A stretch of 31,216 nucleotides of DNA, from NCBI GenBank assembly GCA_965369805.1, contig CBDURG010000004.1, forward strand, positions 1 through 31,216, given 5' to 3'. The stretch comes from JAGLRQ01 sp965369805. GTDB taxonomy: Bacteria; Auribacterota; UBA6266. Positions 15,153 to 22,589 of this stretch are shown in pieces. The notes beneath the pieces were generated by a model. That model was given only the letters and a program-made list of their open reading frames with translations, made no database searches and was not told the DNA's origin. A program made the position numbers and the translations under genes. The first letter of the stretch is position 1; each line of letters begins with the position of its first letter.

Positions 15153-15548
15153 TTATCTTCCCAGAGCAGTTTCCGCCACATAACGGGAAATTATTTCTCT
15201 GTCTTTTTCTTTTATTTTCAAGAATTTTAATCCCAATCTATAGCTATTTTTCCGCTGTCCAAAATTATCTTCAGGTATTGTAGTTCTCCATATTACCTTT
15301 GCCAAAACAGAAATGGCAAAGAGCATATTTTTAGAGCGCCTAACAGGCTGATACAGATCCATTTCCAATTCGCCGCCGGGAATAATATTTTCTTCCGATT
15401 CAAACATCAATCCCCCCGCGCTTATATCAGAGGCAACAGCGCTGGCTTTGGGATAAGAGCTCGAACCTAAAAGATATCTGATAAATATATTGTCTTTTAC
15501 ACGGGGAAATTTTCTCTTTTCTAAATTCTGGACGTTATCTTTCTTCAT
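15153..15548 (-). CDS. PilZ-domain protein (c-di-GMP receptor)
   Basis: This 131-residue protein is essentially one PilZ domain. It has the KRKFPRVK arginine switch near residues 11-18 and SDISAGGLMFES near 41-52 (the D/NxSxxG motif), followed by the beta-barrel strands GELEMDLYQPVRR and ISVLAKVIWRT. Near the C-terminus is RLGLKFLKI. Both c-di-GMP-binding motifs are intact, so it probably binds the second messenger and acts on an unidentified partner in motility, adhesion or polysaccharide production. GGGGA precedes the ATG by nine bases. An inverted repeat TACAATA/TATTGTA (15575-15597) sits in the upstream region. Confidence 0.85.
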   Translation of the reverse strand: MKKDNVQNLEKRKFPRVKDNIFIRYLLGSSSYPKASAVASDISAGGLMFESEENIIPGGELEMDLYQPVRRSKNMLFAISVLAKVIWRTTIPEDNFGQRKNSYRLGLKFLKIKEKDREIISRYVAETALGR

Positions 15549-15574
15549 TTATTCATTTCCCCGAGGAATATCCG

Positions 15575-15597
15575 TACAATATAATGGCTGTATTGTA
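15575..15597. promoter_or_regulatory. Inverted repeat upstream of the PilZ gene
   Basis: TACAATA and TATTGTA form a perfect 7-bp dyad with a nine-base spacer, 27 bases upstream of the PilZ start. It overlaps a TATATT-like -10 on the minus strand and could be an operator. Confidence 0.3.
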
Positions 15598-15706
15598 ACA
15601 GACTTTTTAGGTTTTTCAAGCTATTTTTTACGCAATACGCGGACAGTGATTGCCCCAAATAGAAATAATAAACCAGGTTAACCCACATTTAGACGCCAAG
15701 ATTTCT

Positions 15707-15735
15707 TTGATAATAGTTTTAAATTAATGTAGTAT
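15707..15735 (+). promoter_or_regulatory. Promoter of the beta-CASP nuclease gene
   Basis: -35 TTGATA (15707-15712), 17-bp spacer, -10 TAGTAT (15730-15735). This implies a 5' leader of about 40 bases with a GGAGG ribosome-binding site. Confidence 0.65.
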
Positions 15736-15781
15736 CTTATCGTTGAAAAATTGTTTAAGTTTAAATTTTTGGAGGGCTATA

Positions 15782-17176
15782 TTGAAAATACATTTTTTAG
15801 GAGGAGTAAGATCTGTTACCGGTTCAAAACATCTTATAGAAGTAAACAATAAAAAGATTTTGTTAGAGTGCGGCCTTTTTCAGGGAAAAAGAGAATCTTC
15901 CCATGATAAAAACAAACAGATGCCTTTTGACCCCTCTTCTATTGACGCGGTAGTGCTGTCTCACGCGCACATCGACCACTGCGGTAACCTTCCCAGATTA
16001 TGTGCCCAGGGCTTTAAGGGAAGTATTTTTTCTACCCACGCGACCAGGGACCTTGCCAGCATTCTGCTTCAGGACAGTGCTTTTCTACAGGCCAAAGATA
16101 TTGAATATGTTAACAAAAAAAGAAAAAAACGTGGGGAACAACCATATAAACCCCTTTACAATGTCGAAGAAGCCGAGAAGACAATGCACCAGTTCGTCTC
16201 ACTTGGTTACCATAAAGAACTTATCATTGCTGATGGGATCCACTTAAAATTTCATGACGCGGGACATATATTAGGTTCCGCGATTTCAGAACTTACATTA
16301 AAAGAAAACGGCAAAAGCATAAAACTTGTATTCACCGGAGACTTGGGAAGAATAAATATGCCAATCCTGCGGGACAGGGAAATAGCCAAAGAAGCCCAGT
16401 ATGTCTTGATTGAAACAACATATGGGGACAGAACACACGATTCAATAGATAATATTGAAAGCAAACTTTCTGAGGTTGTTAACCGCACATACAAACGCGG
16501 AGGCAAATTAATAATACCTTCATTTTCCGTGGGAAGAACTCAGCAAGTCGTATATTTTCTCAATCGCCTGACTGAAAAGAACAAAATTCCTAAACTCCCT
16601 ATATTTGTGGACAGCCCATTGTCTGTAAACGCGACTGAAATATTCCGGCTGCATCCTGAATGTTACAACGAAGATACTTATCAGTATATAACCAATCGCA
16701 AAAACCCTTTTGGTTTTTCCAACTGTGAATACATAAGGGATACGGAAAAATCAAAAAACCTGAACAAACTTAACAAACCGTGCATCATCATCAGCTCTTC
16801 TGGAATGTGTGAAGGCGGAAGAATACTTCACCACCTTAAAAACAATGTAGAAAATCCGAAAAACACTATTATGATGGTGGGGTTCTGCGCGCAAAACACA
16901 CTTGGAAAAAAAATAATTGAAAAAGAACCAAAAATAAAAATATTCGGTGACGAATACCAGCTCAATGCCGAAGTCGTAATTCAAAACGCGTTCAGTGCTC
17001 ATGCCGACAAAAACGAGCTGATAAAATATGCGGAAGATATAAATGAAACGGTAAAAAAGTTCTTCCTTGTTCATGGAGAAGAATCTCAATCCCTTGCCTT
17101 TGCTGAACACCTGAAAGGGGCAGGAATAAAAGAAGCGGTTGTGCCATTCGAGGGCGAAAGTTATGAACTGGATTAA
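15782..17176 (+). CDS. Metallo-beta-lactamase/beta-CASP ribonuclease
   Basis: The protein is of the CPSF73/TTHA0252 type: a two-zinc hydrolase acting on RNA. I start it at the TTG at 15782, six bases after GGAGG, giving 464 residues that begin (M)KIHFLGGVRSVTGSKHL. The longer frame from 15743 lacks a ribosome-binding site. Motifs in order are LSHAHIDHCGNLP (zinc motif 2), HDAGHILGSA (motif 3), FTGDLG (motif 4) and the beta-CASP domain with IPSFSVGRTQQ. SSSGMCEGGRI, FSAHADKNEL and VHGE (the RMMBL C-terminal part) complete the active site. It probably processes or decays RNA in the cytoplasm. The next plus-strand gene starts 43 bases on. Confidence 0.93.
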   Translation: MKIHFLGGVRSVTGSKHLIEVNNKKILLECGLFQGKRESSHDKNKQMPFDPSSIDAVVLSHAHIDHCGNLPRLCAQGFKGSIFSTHATRDLASILLQDSAFLQAKDIEYVNKKRKKRGEQPYKPLYNVEEAEKTMHQFVSLGYHKELIIADGIHLKFHDAGHILGSAISELTLKENGKSIKLVFTGDLGRINMPILRDREIAKEAQYVLIETTYGDRTHDSIDNIESKLSEVVNRTYKRGGKLIIPSFSVGRTQQVVYFLNRLTEKNKIPKLPIFVDSPLSVNATEIFRLHPECYNEDTYQYITNRKNPFGFSNCEYIRDTEKSKNLNKLNKPCIIISSSGMCEGGRILHHLKNNVENPKNTIMMVGFCAQNTLGKKIIEKEPKIKIFGDEYQLNAEVVIQNAFSAHADKNELIKYAEDINETVKKFFLVHGEESQSLAFAEHLKGAGIKEAVVPFEGESYELD

Positions 17177-17183
17177 AAAAACA

Positions 17184-17208
17184 GTATCTGGTATCTAGTA
17201 AAAGATAC
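17184..17208. repeat. Short AGTATCT-type element
   Basis: GTATCTG GTATCTA GTA followed by AGATAC: two direct heptads plus an inverted half, in the 43-base spacer before the AmgK-like gene. It is a compressed version of the elements at 7490-7606 and 11987-12062. Confidence 0.45.
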
Positions 17209-17219
17209 AGCTAAGAACA

Positions 17220-18191
17220 ATGAAAAACAAAGAATCACTTTCCCGGATACTCAAGATAAACGCTGAAAATATCCATCCTCTTAAGGGAGATGCTTCTGAC
17301 AGAAAATATTTCCGGATAGAAACATCCAGGGGGGGAAGTGTTGTGGCAATGGTTCAGGATTCTGCCTTCGACAAATCTCTCCCTTTTATTCAAACTCAGG
17401 CTTACTTAAAAAAAAATTCCATTTCTGTTCCGGATATCATTGAAATCAATTACAGCAATGGTATTATTTTGCTTTCCGACTGCGGAGATGACAGCCTTGG
17501 AGTAATTCTTGAAAAAGAAGGCCTCGAAAACTGTATTATGCCTTACGCGAAATGTATAGATGAGCTTATTAAAATCCACTCACTTAAAGATGATGGCAAG
17601 AGCGGTGATATATTCAAACTGGCATTTGATCATGACAAGCTCATGTGGGAACTCGAATTCTTCGTAAAACATACTATCGGAGAATACTTTTCAATCAAAC
17701 TAAACAAAAAAGACCTGCGGATTCTTCTTCAGCGCTTTTCTGATATATGCGGTATTCTCGAGAGAGAACCAAAGGTGGTAACTCACCGGGATTACCACAG
17801 CAGAAACATATTTCTAAAAGACGGTAAAATTCATGTTTTAGATTTTCAGGATGCCCGCCTCGGGCCCAGACAATACGACCTATGCTCACTGCTCAGGGAT
17901 TCATATTTTTCACTCCCTGCCCAATCCAGAGAAAGGCTTATATACTATTATCTTGATAAGGCCTGCATTCCTCTTTCTGATTTTACCCGCTTTTTCAAAA
18001 TTTTTGACATTATGTCTTTTCAGAGAAACCTCAAAGCTGCCGGGACATTCGGTTACATGAGCGTGATAAAAAACAAAAAAACTTACGCAAAATATTTGCC
18101 CCGGACATTTAATTATATTTGGAACTACTCCGGCAAACATGATGAGTTAAAAGAAGCATCGGAAATAATTAAGAAATATGTAAAGGTTTAA
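17220..18191 (+). CDS. Sugar kinase of the AmgK/aminoglycoside-phosphotransferase family
   Basis: AmgK phosphorylates N-acetylmuramate or N-acetylglucosamine at the anomeric carbon in peptidoglycan recycling. This 323-residue protein has the AmgK-typical GDASDRKYFRIE near residues 23-34, the catalytic loop THRDYHSRN (188-196, Asp191), the metal site VLDFQDARLGPRQYDLCSLL (206-225) and RNLKAAGTFGY in the C-terminal part. The next gene, one base downstream, is a MurU-like nucleotidyltransferase, the usual partner, which supports the assignment. The exact sugar is not proven. The spacer before it contains an AGTATCT element, and no strong ribosome-binding site is seen before the ATG. Confidence 0.8.
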   Translation: MKNKESLSRILKINAENIHPLKGDASDRKYFRIETSRGGSVVAMVQDSAFDKSLPFIQTQAYLKKNSISVPDIIEINYSNGIILLSDCGDDSLGVILEKEGLENCIMPYAKCIDELIKIHSLKDDGKSGDIFKLAFDHDKLMWELEFFVKHTIGEYFSIKLNKKDLRILLQRFSDICGILEREPKVVTHRDYHSRNIFLKDGKIHVLDFQDARLGPRQYDLCSLLRDSYFSLPAQSRERLIYYYLDKACIPLSDFTRFFKIFDIMSFQRNLKAAGTFGYMSVIKNKKTYAKYLPRTFNYIWNYSGKHDELKEASEIIKKYVKV

Positions 18192-18192
18192 C

Positions 18193-19152
18193 ATGCAGGC
18201 AATGATACTCTCGGCCGGATACGGAACAAGATTAAAACCTATAACAAACTTTATCCCCAAAAGCCTGGTACCTATTCTCGAATATCCGCTCCTGGTTCTG
18301 ACTTTAAAATGGCTTTCATCGGCGGGATTTAAAAGAATAGTTATTAATCTCTGTCATCATTCCGAAAAAATAAAAAAAGAAATTTCAAATATCGCCCTAA
18401 GCAAAACAGAAATTATTTTTCTGGAAGAAAATCCTATACTCGGCTCAGCCGGCGGAATAGCAAACGCGAAAAAATATCTCAGATCAAAACCCTTCTTTAC
18501 GATTAACGGTGACATTCTATTTGACCTCAATTTCAAAGAAGTCGCAGAATTTCATAATAAAAACAAGTCTCTCTGCACACTCATTTTAAAAAAAGACCCG
18601 GATGCCGTTAAATTCGGATTAATTGAAACAGATTCACGAAATCGAATAATCCGCTTCCTCGGCAGCGGAACTAATCAAAAATCGGCAAAACAGTTTATGT
18701 TCTGCGGAATACACTTGATGAACCCTGAGATTTTCGACTATCTTCCACTTAAATTCTCTAACATTTGCCGGGATATTTATCCTTCTCTTGTAAAAAAGAA
18801 TAAAAACATGATGGGATACGAAATAAAAGGTTACTGGAGAGACATTGGGACCCCTGAATCGTTATTCCAGGCAAACATGGATATTCTTAAAGCAAAAGCG
18901 CCGGGCTGGATTATGTCTTTAATCAGAAAACAACACAAAGATGATTTTTTAAATAAACCTTATTATCTCGGGAAAAATATAACTGTAGGAAAAAGCACCA
19001 GGATTAAAGAGGGTGCAATCATAGGAAGTAACTGTATAATCGGCAAAAACTGCACATTAAAGAACTGTCTTGTCCTTCCCAACACACGAATAAAAAACAA
19101 CTCCATTGTGTCCAATTGCATGTTGAGCAACAATTTCAATATACAAATCTAA
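18193..19152 (+). CDS. Sugar-1-phosphate nucleotidyltransferase, MurU-like with C-terminal hexapeptide repeats
   Basis: The 319-residue enzyme opens with MQAMILSAGYGTRLKPIT and continues with IPKSLVPILEYP, the nucleotide- and metal-binding signature of NTP transferases. ILGSAGGIANA and FTINGDILFDLN (metal Asp near 106) follow, and GYWRDIGTPE lies near 212-221. As partner of the AmgK-like kinase it would convert MurNAc- or GlcNAc-1-phosphate to the UDP-sugar, returning wall fragments to synthesis. Unlike Pseudomonas MurU (about 220 residues), it carries a C-terminal extension with left-handed beta-helix hexapeptides (about 258-310: ITVGKSTRIKEGAIIGSNC and IIGKNCTLKN). That resembles mannose-1-phosphate guanylyltransferases, so a GDP-sugar product is an alternative. 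Confidence 0.8.
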   Translation: MQAMILSAGYGTRLKPITNFIPKSLVPILEYPLLVLTLKWLSSAGFKRIVINLCHHSEKIKKEISNIALSKTEIIFLEENPILGSAGGIANAKKYLRSKPFFTINGDILFDLNFKEVAEFHNKNKSLCTLILKKDPDAVKFGLIETDSRNRIIRFLGSGTNQKSAKQFMFCGIHLMNPEIFDYLPLKFSNICRDIYPSLVKKNKNMMGYEIKGYWRDIGTPESLFQANMDILKAKAPGWIMSLIRKQHKDDFLNKPYYLGKNITVGKSTRIKEGAIIGSNCIIGKNCTLKNCLVLPNTRIKNNSIVSNCMLSNNFNIQI

Positions 19153-19169
19153 TCTTTTTTCTTTAACTA

Positions 19170-20204
19170 TTATTTAATCCCTTTATGCGGTTCAATAATT
19201 ACTTTTATAGATTTCTTGCCTTCAGCGACAAGCCGGAAACCAAGAGCTGTTTCTTCCAGGCCCAACCGATGGGTAACCATTTTCCTTACGGGTACACGCC
19301 CGCTGCGAATCATCTCTATGGCAATCTCAGCATCCAGAGGGCTGTTGCCATATGTAGGCACCAGTTTTATTCCGTCACTCCAGAATTTGTTAAATGGAAG
19401 AGGAAAATCAACTCCGGGATCTGCCGGTGCATAAAACAAAACAGTTCCCCCACGGTCCACAGATTGCAATGCCTGAGTAAACACAGGCAAAGCTCCAACA
19501 CATACAATTACCAGGTCAGCGAGCCTGCCTTTGTTTGCCTCGCGTAAACGCGAAGGAACATTTTCACCTCCATTAATCACCGCGTCCGCTCCGAGCTCCT
19601 TCGCCGCGTTTAAGCGATATTCATTAATATCTGTGGTAATTATACGGCCAGCTCCCGCTGCACGAGCCAACAATAGATGCAGAAGTCCGGAAATTCCACT
19701 CCCAAGGATGAGAACACTCTGGCCCGGTTGAAGTTGAGCTATCCTTTGTCCTCGGATAACACAGGCCAACGGTTCAATAAAGGCCCCATCTTCAAAGGAA
19801 ATTTCTTCCGGCAAAAGAAATACACCTCGGTCTACATTAAGGCGGGGCACACGTATATATTCAGAAAAACCTCCTGGATCAAAGTTTGTAGTACGTAAAG
19901 TTTCACAAGCAGTGTGATGTCCGTTAAGGCAGTAGTGACAGGTATTGCAAGGAATGTGATGAGAAACAAAAACTCTGTCCCCGACTTTATAATTATCTAC
20001 ACCTTTCCCTGCTTTGACAATCTCTCCCGCAATTTCATGGCCCAATACCAGAGGTGCTTTTTTAACGCGGTACCATTCCATCACGTCACTGCCGCATATT
20101 CCGCTGGCCAGTACCTTTATCAACAACTCGCCAGGATTAATTTCCGGCATTGGAAGATCCTCTAACCGTATGTCTTTATTGTTATAATACATCGCTACTC
20201 GCAT
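19170..20204 (-). CDS. Zinc-dependent medium-chain alcohol dehydrogenase
   Basis: The 344-residue protein has the catalytic-zinc segment GICGSD near residues 36-41 and GHEIAGEIVKAGKG near 55-68. The structural-zinc lobe CNTCHYCLNGHHTAC follows, then the Rossmann motif LGSGISGLLHLLLARAAGA. The catalytic and structural zinc ligands look intact. The subgroup is that of threonine, sorbitol and galactitol-phosphate dehydrogenases; the substrate cannot be fixed. GGAG precedes the ATG. It lies downstream of an LsrF-like aldolase/thiolase and MTA phosphorylase on the same strand, separated from the former by a 118-base spacer with an inverted repeat. It may therefore reduce an aldehyde product of that pathway. 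Confidence 0.85.
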   Translation of the reverse strand: MRVAMYYNNKDIRLEDLPMPEINPGELLIKVLASGICGSDVMEWYRVKKAPLVLGHEIAGEIVKAGKGVDNYKVGDRVFVSHHIPCNTCHYCLNGHHTACETLRTTNFDPGGFSEYIRVPRLNVDRGVFLLPEEISFEDGAFIEPLACVIRGQRIAQLQPGQSVLILGSGISGLLHLLLARAAGAGRIITTDINEYRLNAAKELGADAVINGGENVPSRLREANKGRLADLVIVCVGALPVFTQALQSVDRGGTVLFYAPADPGVDFPLPFNKFWSDGIKLVPTYGNSPLDAEIAIEMIRSGRVPVRKMVTHRLGLEETALGFRLVAEGKKSIKVIIEPHKGIK

Positions 20205-20217
20205 AATTTTCTCCGTA

Positions 20218-20306
20218 ATTACACAACATTTCCCATCTTATAAAAAGAAATTCTGTGTAATATTTTTAATAATTATTTTTCTCTTTGCGAACTTTGCGCC
20301 TTTGCG
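20218..20306. repeat. Inverted repeat and CTTTGCG triplet in the adh leader region
   Basis: ATTACACA (20218-20225) and TGTGTAAT (20254-20261) are perfect inverted arms, with a second inner stem ATTTC/GAAAT after a two-base mismatch. They lie just upstream of the dehydrogenase ribosome-binding site. Beyond them are three direct copies of CTTTGCG (20283-20289, 20292-20298 and 20300-20306). Confidence 0.5.
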
Positions 20307-20322
20307 TAATACTTTCCCTTTA

Positions 20323-21117
20323 TTATTTTTTGTCTTTCATATCTTTGAATATTTCATAAGCTTCTTTAACATTAGCTTTCTTATGTATAATAGCATTTAA
20401 AGCTTTTGCTACAGCTGCCGGATTTGGATTTTGCCAGACATTTCTTCCCAGGTTTATGCCAACAGCGCCTTTTTGCATACCGTCATAGACAAACTCCAGG
20501 ACCTCAAGCTCTGTTTCACATTTAGGCCCGCCTGCTATAACCACAGGAATCGGACAGCCATTTACAACTTTATCAAAATCTTTTTCACACCAGTAAGTTT
20601 TCACCACACGCGCGCCCAACTCAGCAGCAATACGGCAGCACAAAGCAAGATAACGGGCTTCCCTTTTCTCTATCTCCTTCCCCACTGCTGTAACAGCCAT
20701 AACCGGAATTCCGTAATTTTCGCATTCATTAACAAGTTTTGCCAGATTCATTAATGTTTCCTTCTCATAATCACTGCCTATAAAAATAGAAACCCCGACA
20801 GCAGCCGCGTTAAGGCGAATAATTTCCTCCAATGAAGTAGTGATAACTTCGTTTGCCAAATCTTTTCCTACAATACTGGTGCCGCCGGATACCCTGAGGA
20901 TAACAGGTTTCTTGAGAGCAGGGTCTATAGCTGAACGCAGCACCCCTCTCGTAACAAAGAGAGCATCACAATAAGGCAAAAGCTCTTTAATAGTTTCAGC
21001 CGGTTTTTCTAAACAACGGGTAGGCCCCTGAAAATACCCATGATCTATCGGTAAAAAGAAACAATGCCCGTCTTTACCAAAAAGTTTATTCATTCTGTTT
21101 TCTATTCCCCAATCCAT
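20323..21117 (-). CDS. LsrF/DhnA-family class I aldolase or thiolase
   Basis: The 264-residue TIM barrel strongly resembles LsrF, the Schiff-base thiolase that ends autoinducer-2 breakdown. Shared motifs are DWGIENRMNKLF, PIDHGYFQGPT, VTRGVLRS, RLNAAAVGVSIFIGSDYE, and VKTYWCEKDF with the Schiff-base lysine near residue 173. GCPIPVVIAGGPK and GRNVWQNPNPAA follow. It lacks the first 27 or so residues of E. coli LsrF, but AGGAGG eight bases before the ATG fixes the start. No other lsr gene (transporter, lsrK, lsrG, lsrR) lies in the window. The neighbour is MTA phosphorylase, so a role in another phosphosugar cleavage, or as an archaeal-type ADH/DKFP synthase, is possible. Confidence 0.8.
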   Translation of the reverse strand: MDWGIENRMNKLFGKDGHCFFLPIDHGYFQGPTRCLEKPAETIKELLPYCDALFVTRGVLRSAIDPALKKPVILRVSGGTSIVGKDLANEVITTSLEEIIRLNAAAVGVSIFIGSDYEKETLMNLAKLVNECENYGIPVMAVTAVGKEIEKREARYLALCCRIAAELGARVVKTYWCEKDFDKVVNGCPIPVVIAGGPKCETELEVLEFVYDGMQKGAVGINLGRNVWQNPNPAAVAKALNAIIHKKANVKEAYEIFKDMKDKK

Positions 21118-21152
21118 TTTACAGGCCTCCTATAGTTAATTAAGTTATTAGG

Positions 21153-22019
21153 TTATCCTTTAATATATTTATCAATAATAATTTTCAGTTTTTCCTTTAC
21201 TCTTTCGGGAATTTTTTCCCTTGAAGTCATTATCGCGGTAGCAAGGGCTTTTGAACAAATGCAACCTCTGCTTAATTTGTTAACCTTGGGAACTATTTTC
21301 TTAATAAGTTTTTTTGCGGTAGAGCTGTTCTTCCCAAGGCACTCCACAATCATATCCACCGTAACGCTATCATGATCCGGATGCCAGCAGTCGTAATCAG
21401 TTATCATCGCGACAGTGCAGTAACAGATCTCGGCTTCTCTTGCCAGCTTTGCTTCAACAAGGTTGGTCATTCCGACAACATCCATCCCCCACTTTCTATA
21501 AAGATTAGATTCTGCTTTTGTAGAAAACGCGGGGCCCTCCATGTTAACATATGTCCCTCCCATCACCGTTTTAACACCCATTTCTTTCGCCTCTTTAAAA
21601 ACCAATTTTCCGACCTCACCACATACCGGTTCAGCAAACGCTATATGTGCTACAATTCCTTCACCAAAAAAAGTGTTACGGCGGGAGGCATTGGTTCTAT
21701 CAAAAAACTGGTCAACTATAACAAAAGTTCCCGGATCAAGATCTTCCCTGAGGCTGCCCGCCGCGCTAAAAGAAATTATTTTTTCAACACCAAGAGATTT
21801 CATGCCATAAATATTCGCCCTGTAATTTATATCCGTGGGCATAACTATGTGTCCCCTACCATGTCTCGGGAGAAAAACAACCTCAAACCCCTCAAGTTCA
21901 CCAATAATATAATTATCTGAGGGGCAGCCAAAAGGGGTTTCTACCTTTTCTTCTTTTATATTTGTTATCCCCTCAATGTCGTATAACCCGCTACCCCCGA
22001 TTATTCCGATCCTGGTCAT
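21153..22019 (-). CDS. mtnP: S-methyl-5'-thioadenosine phosphorylase
   Basis: MtnP splits methylthioadenosine, the by-product of polyamine and other SAM reactions, to adenine and methylthioribose-1-phosphate. I start it at the ATG at 22019, preceded by GGGGGG, where the family begins (MTRIGIIGGSGLYDIEG). The longer frame from 22082 would add 21 unrelated residues. The 288-residue protein has the phosphate-site LPRHGRGHIVMPTDINYRAN, then VNMEGPAFSTKAES, LAREAEICYCTVAMITDYD and CW. The TDYDCW Asp pair favours MTA and adenine over guanine-type nucleosides. The LsrF-like gene follows 35 bases later. No mtnA isomerase is seen in the window. Confidence 0.92.
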   Translation of the reverse strand: MTRIGIIGGSGLYDIEGITNIKEEKVETPFGCPSDNYIIGELEGFEVVFLPRHGRGHIVMPTDINYRANIYGMKSLGVEKIISFSAAGSLREDLDPGTFVIVDQFFDRTNASRRNTFFGEGIVAHIAFAEPVCGEVGKLVFKEAKEMGVKTVMGGTYVNMEGPAFSTKAESNLYRKWGMDVVGMTNLVEAKLAREAEICYCTVAMITDYDCWHPDHDSVTVDMIVECLGKNSSTAKKLIKKIVPKVNKLSRGCICSKALATAIMTSREKIPERVKEKLKIIIDKYIKG

Positions 22020-22056
22020 TCGCGTCCCCCCTTGATTAGTTGGTGAATCGTCCCTA

Positions 22057-22497
22057 TTAAATATTTTGTTCTTCCATATCAACCTTCCCTGTTATTTTAG
22101 GGATAAATTGCTCTTTCTTTAATATAAATTTATTTCCAATGATAAGTGACAACACCCCGGCAGCCAGCCCGAGCAAAAGAAAACCAACCATTATGAACCC
22201 GTCCCCGCCCCGCTCTGATTCTGCAATAACATTTTCTCCGGCTACTAAAAAAACAATCAACAATAATGTCGGCAGGAAGAACGTAAAAAAAGTCGCGACA
22301 AATCTTCTAAAAGTATTTATCTCTACCTTCACGTTATCTCCCTCCTTTAATCCGGCATAAGGAAGGCAAACCAATTCTCCTTCCGTCTTACTGCCCGAAC
22401 ACATACTGCACCGAGTACATTCCAAAGGAGCATCCATTTTCACAATAACCCCATTTCGGGTAATTGAACTAACCGTTCCTGTTTCCCTCTTAATCAA
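22057..22497 (-). CDS. RseC/MucC-family membrane protein (SoxR-reducing complex type)
   Basis: The 146-residue protein begins at a TTG (22497) six bases after AGAGG. The N-terminal domain carries CTRCSMCSGS (three spaced Cys near residues 29-35) and a fourth Cys in LVCLPYAG. Two transmembrane helices follow, at about residues 68-88 and 101-124. This is the RseC/MucC plan, found with Rnf-type electron transport complexes and the SoxR-reducing system. Binding of a metal or iron-sulfur centre is probable but unproven. It is divergent from the FMN-binding membrane fusion 92 bases away, so both may serve membrane redox chemistry. The mtnP gene follows on the same strand. Confidence 0.82.
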   Translation of the reverse strand: MIKRETGTVSSITRNGVIVKMDAPLECTRCSMCSGSKTEGELVCLPYAGLKEGDNVKVEINTFRRFVATFFTFFLPTLLLIVFLVAGENVIAESERGGDGFIMVGFLLLGLAAGVLSLIIGNKFILKKEQFIPKITGKVDMEEQNI

Positions 22498-22589
22498 AAC
22501 AAGCCTCTTTTTAAAATGTAGAGAAATTTCCGAAATATTTTGTTATTATACTAAAGGTTATATTACAAATAAACTTTTAGTTCAACTTT

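Noticed and set aside
15743..15781. Longer N-terminus for the beta-CASP nuclease from TTG 15743
   Set aside because: No ribosome-binding site there, and it lies at the predicted transcription start; TTG 15782 has GGAGG six bases upstream and starts the family domain.
20323..21117. Naming the aldolase lsrF as part of an autoinducer-2 uptake operon
   Set aside because: No lsr transporter, kinase or regulator lies nearby; similarity alone does not show AI-2 metabolism, so no symbol is given.
21372..21920. 182-codon plus-strand open frame opposite mtnP
   Set aside because: Shadow of a strongly conserved gene; translation lacks any motif.
22020..22082. Longer N-terminus for MTA phosphorylase
   Set aside because: The extra 21 residues are unlike the family, and the ATG at 22019 has a good purine-rich site and begins the conserved domain.
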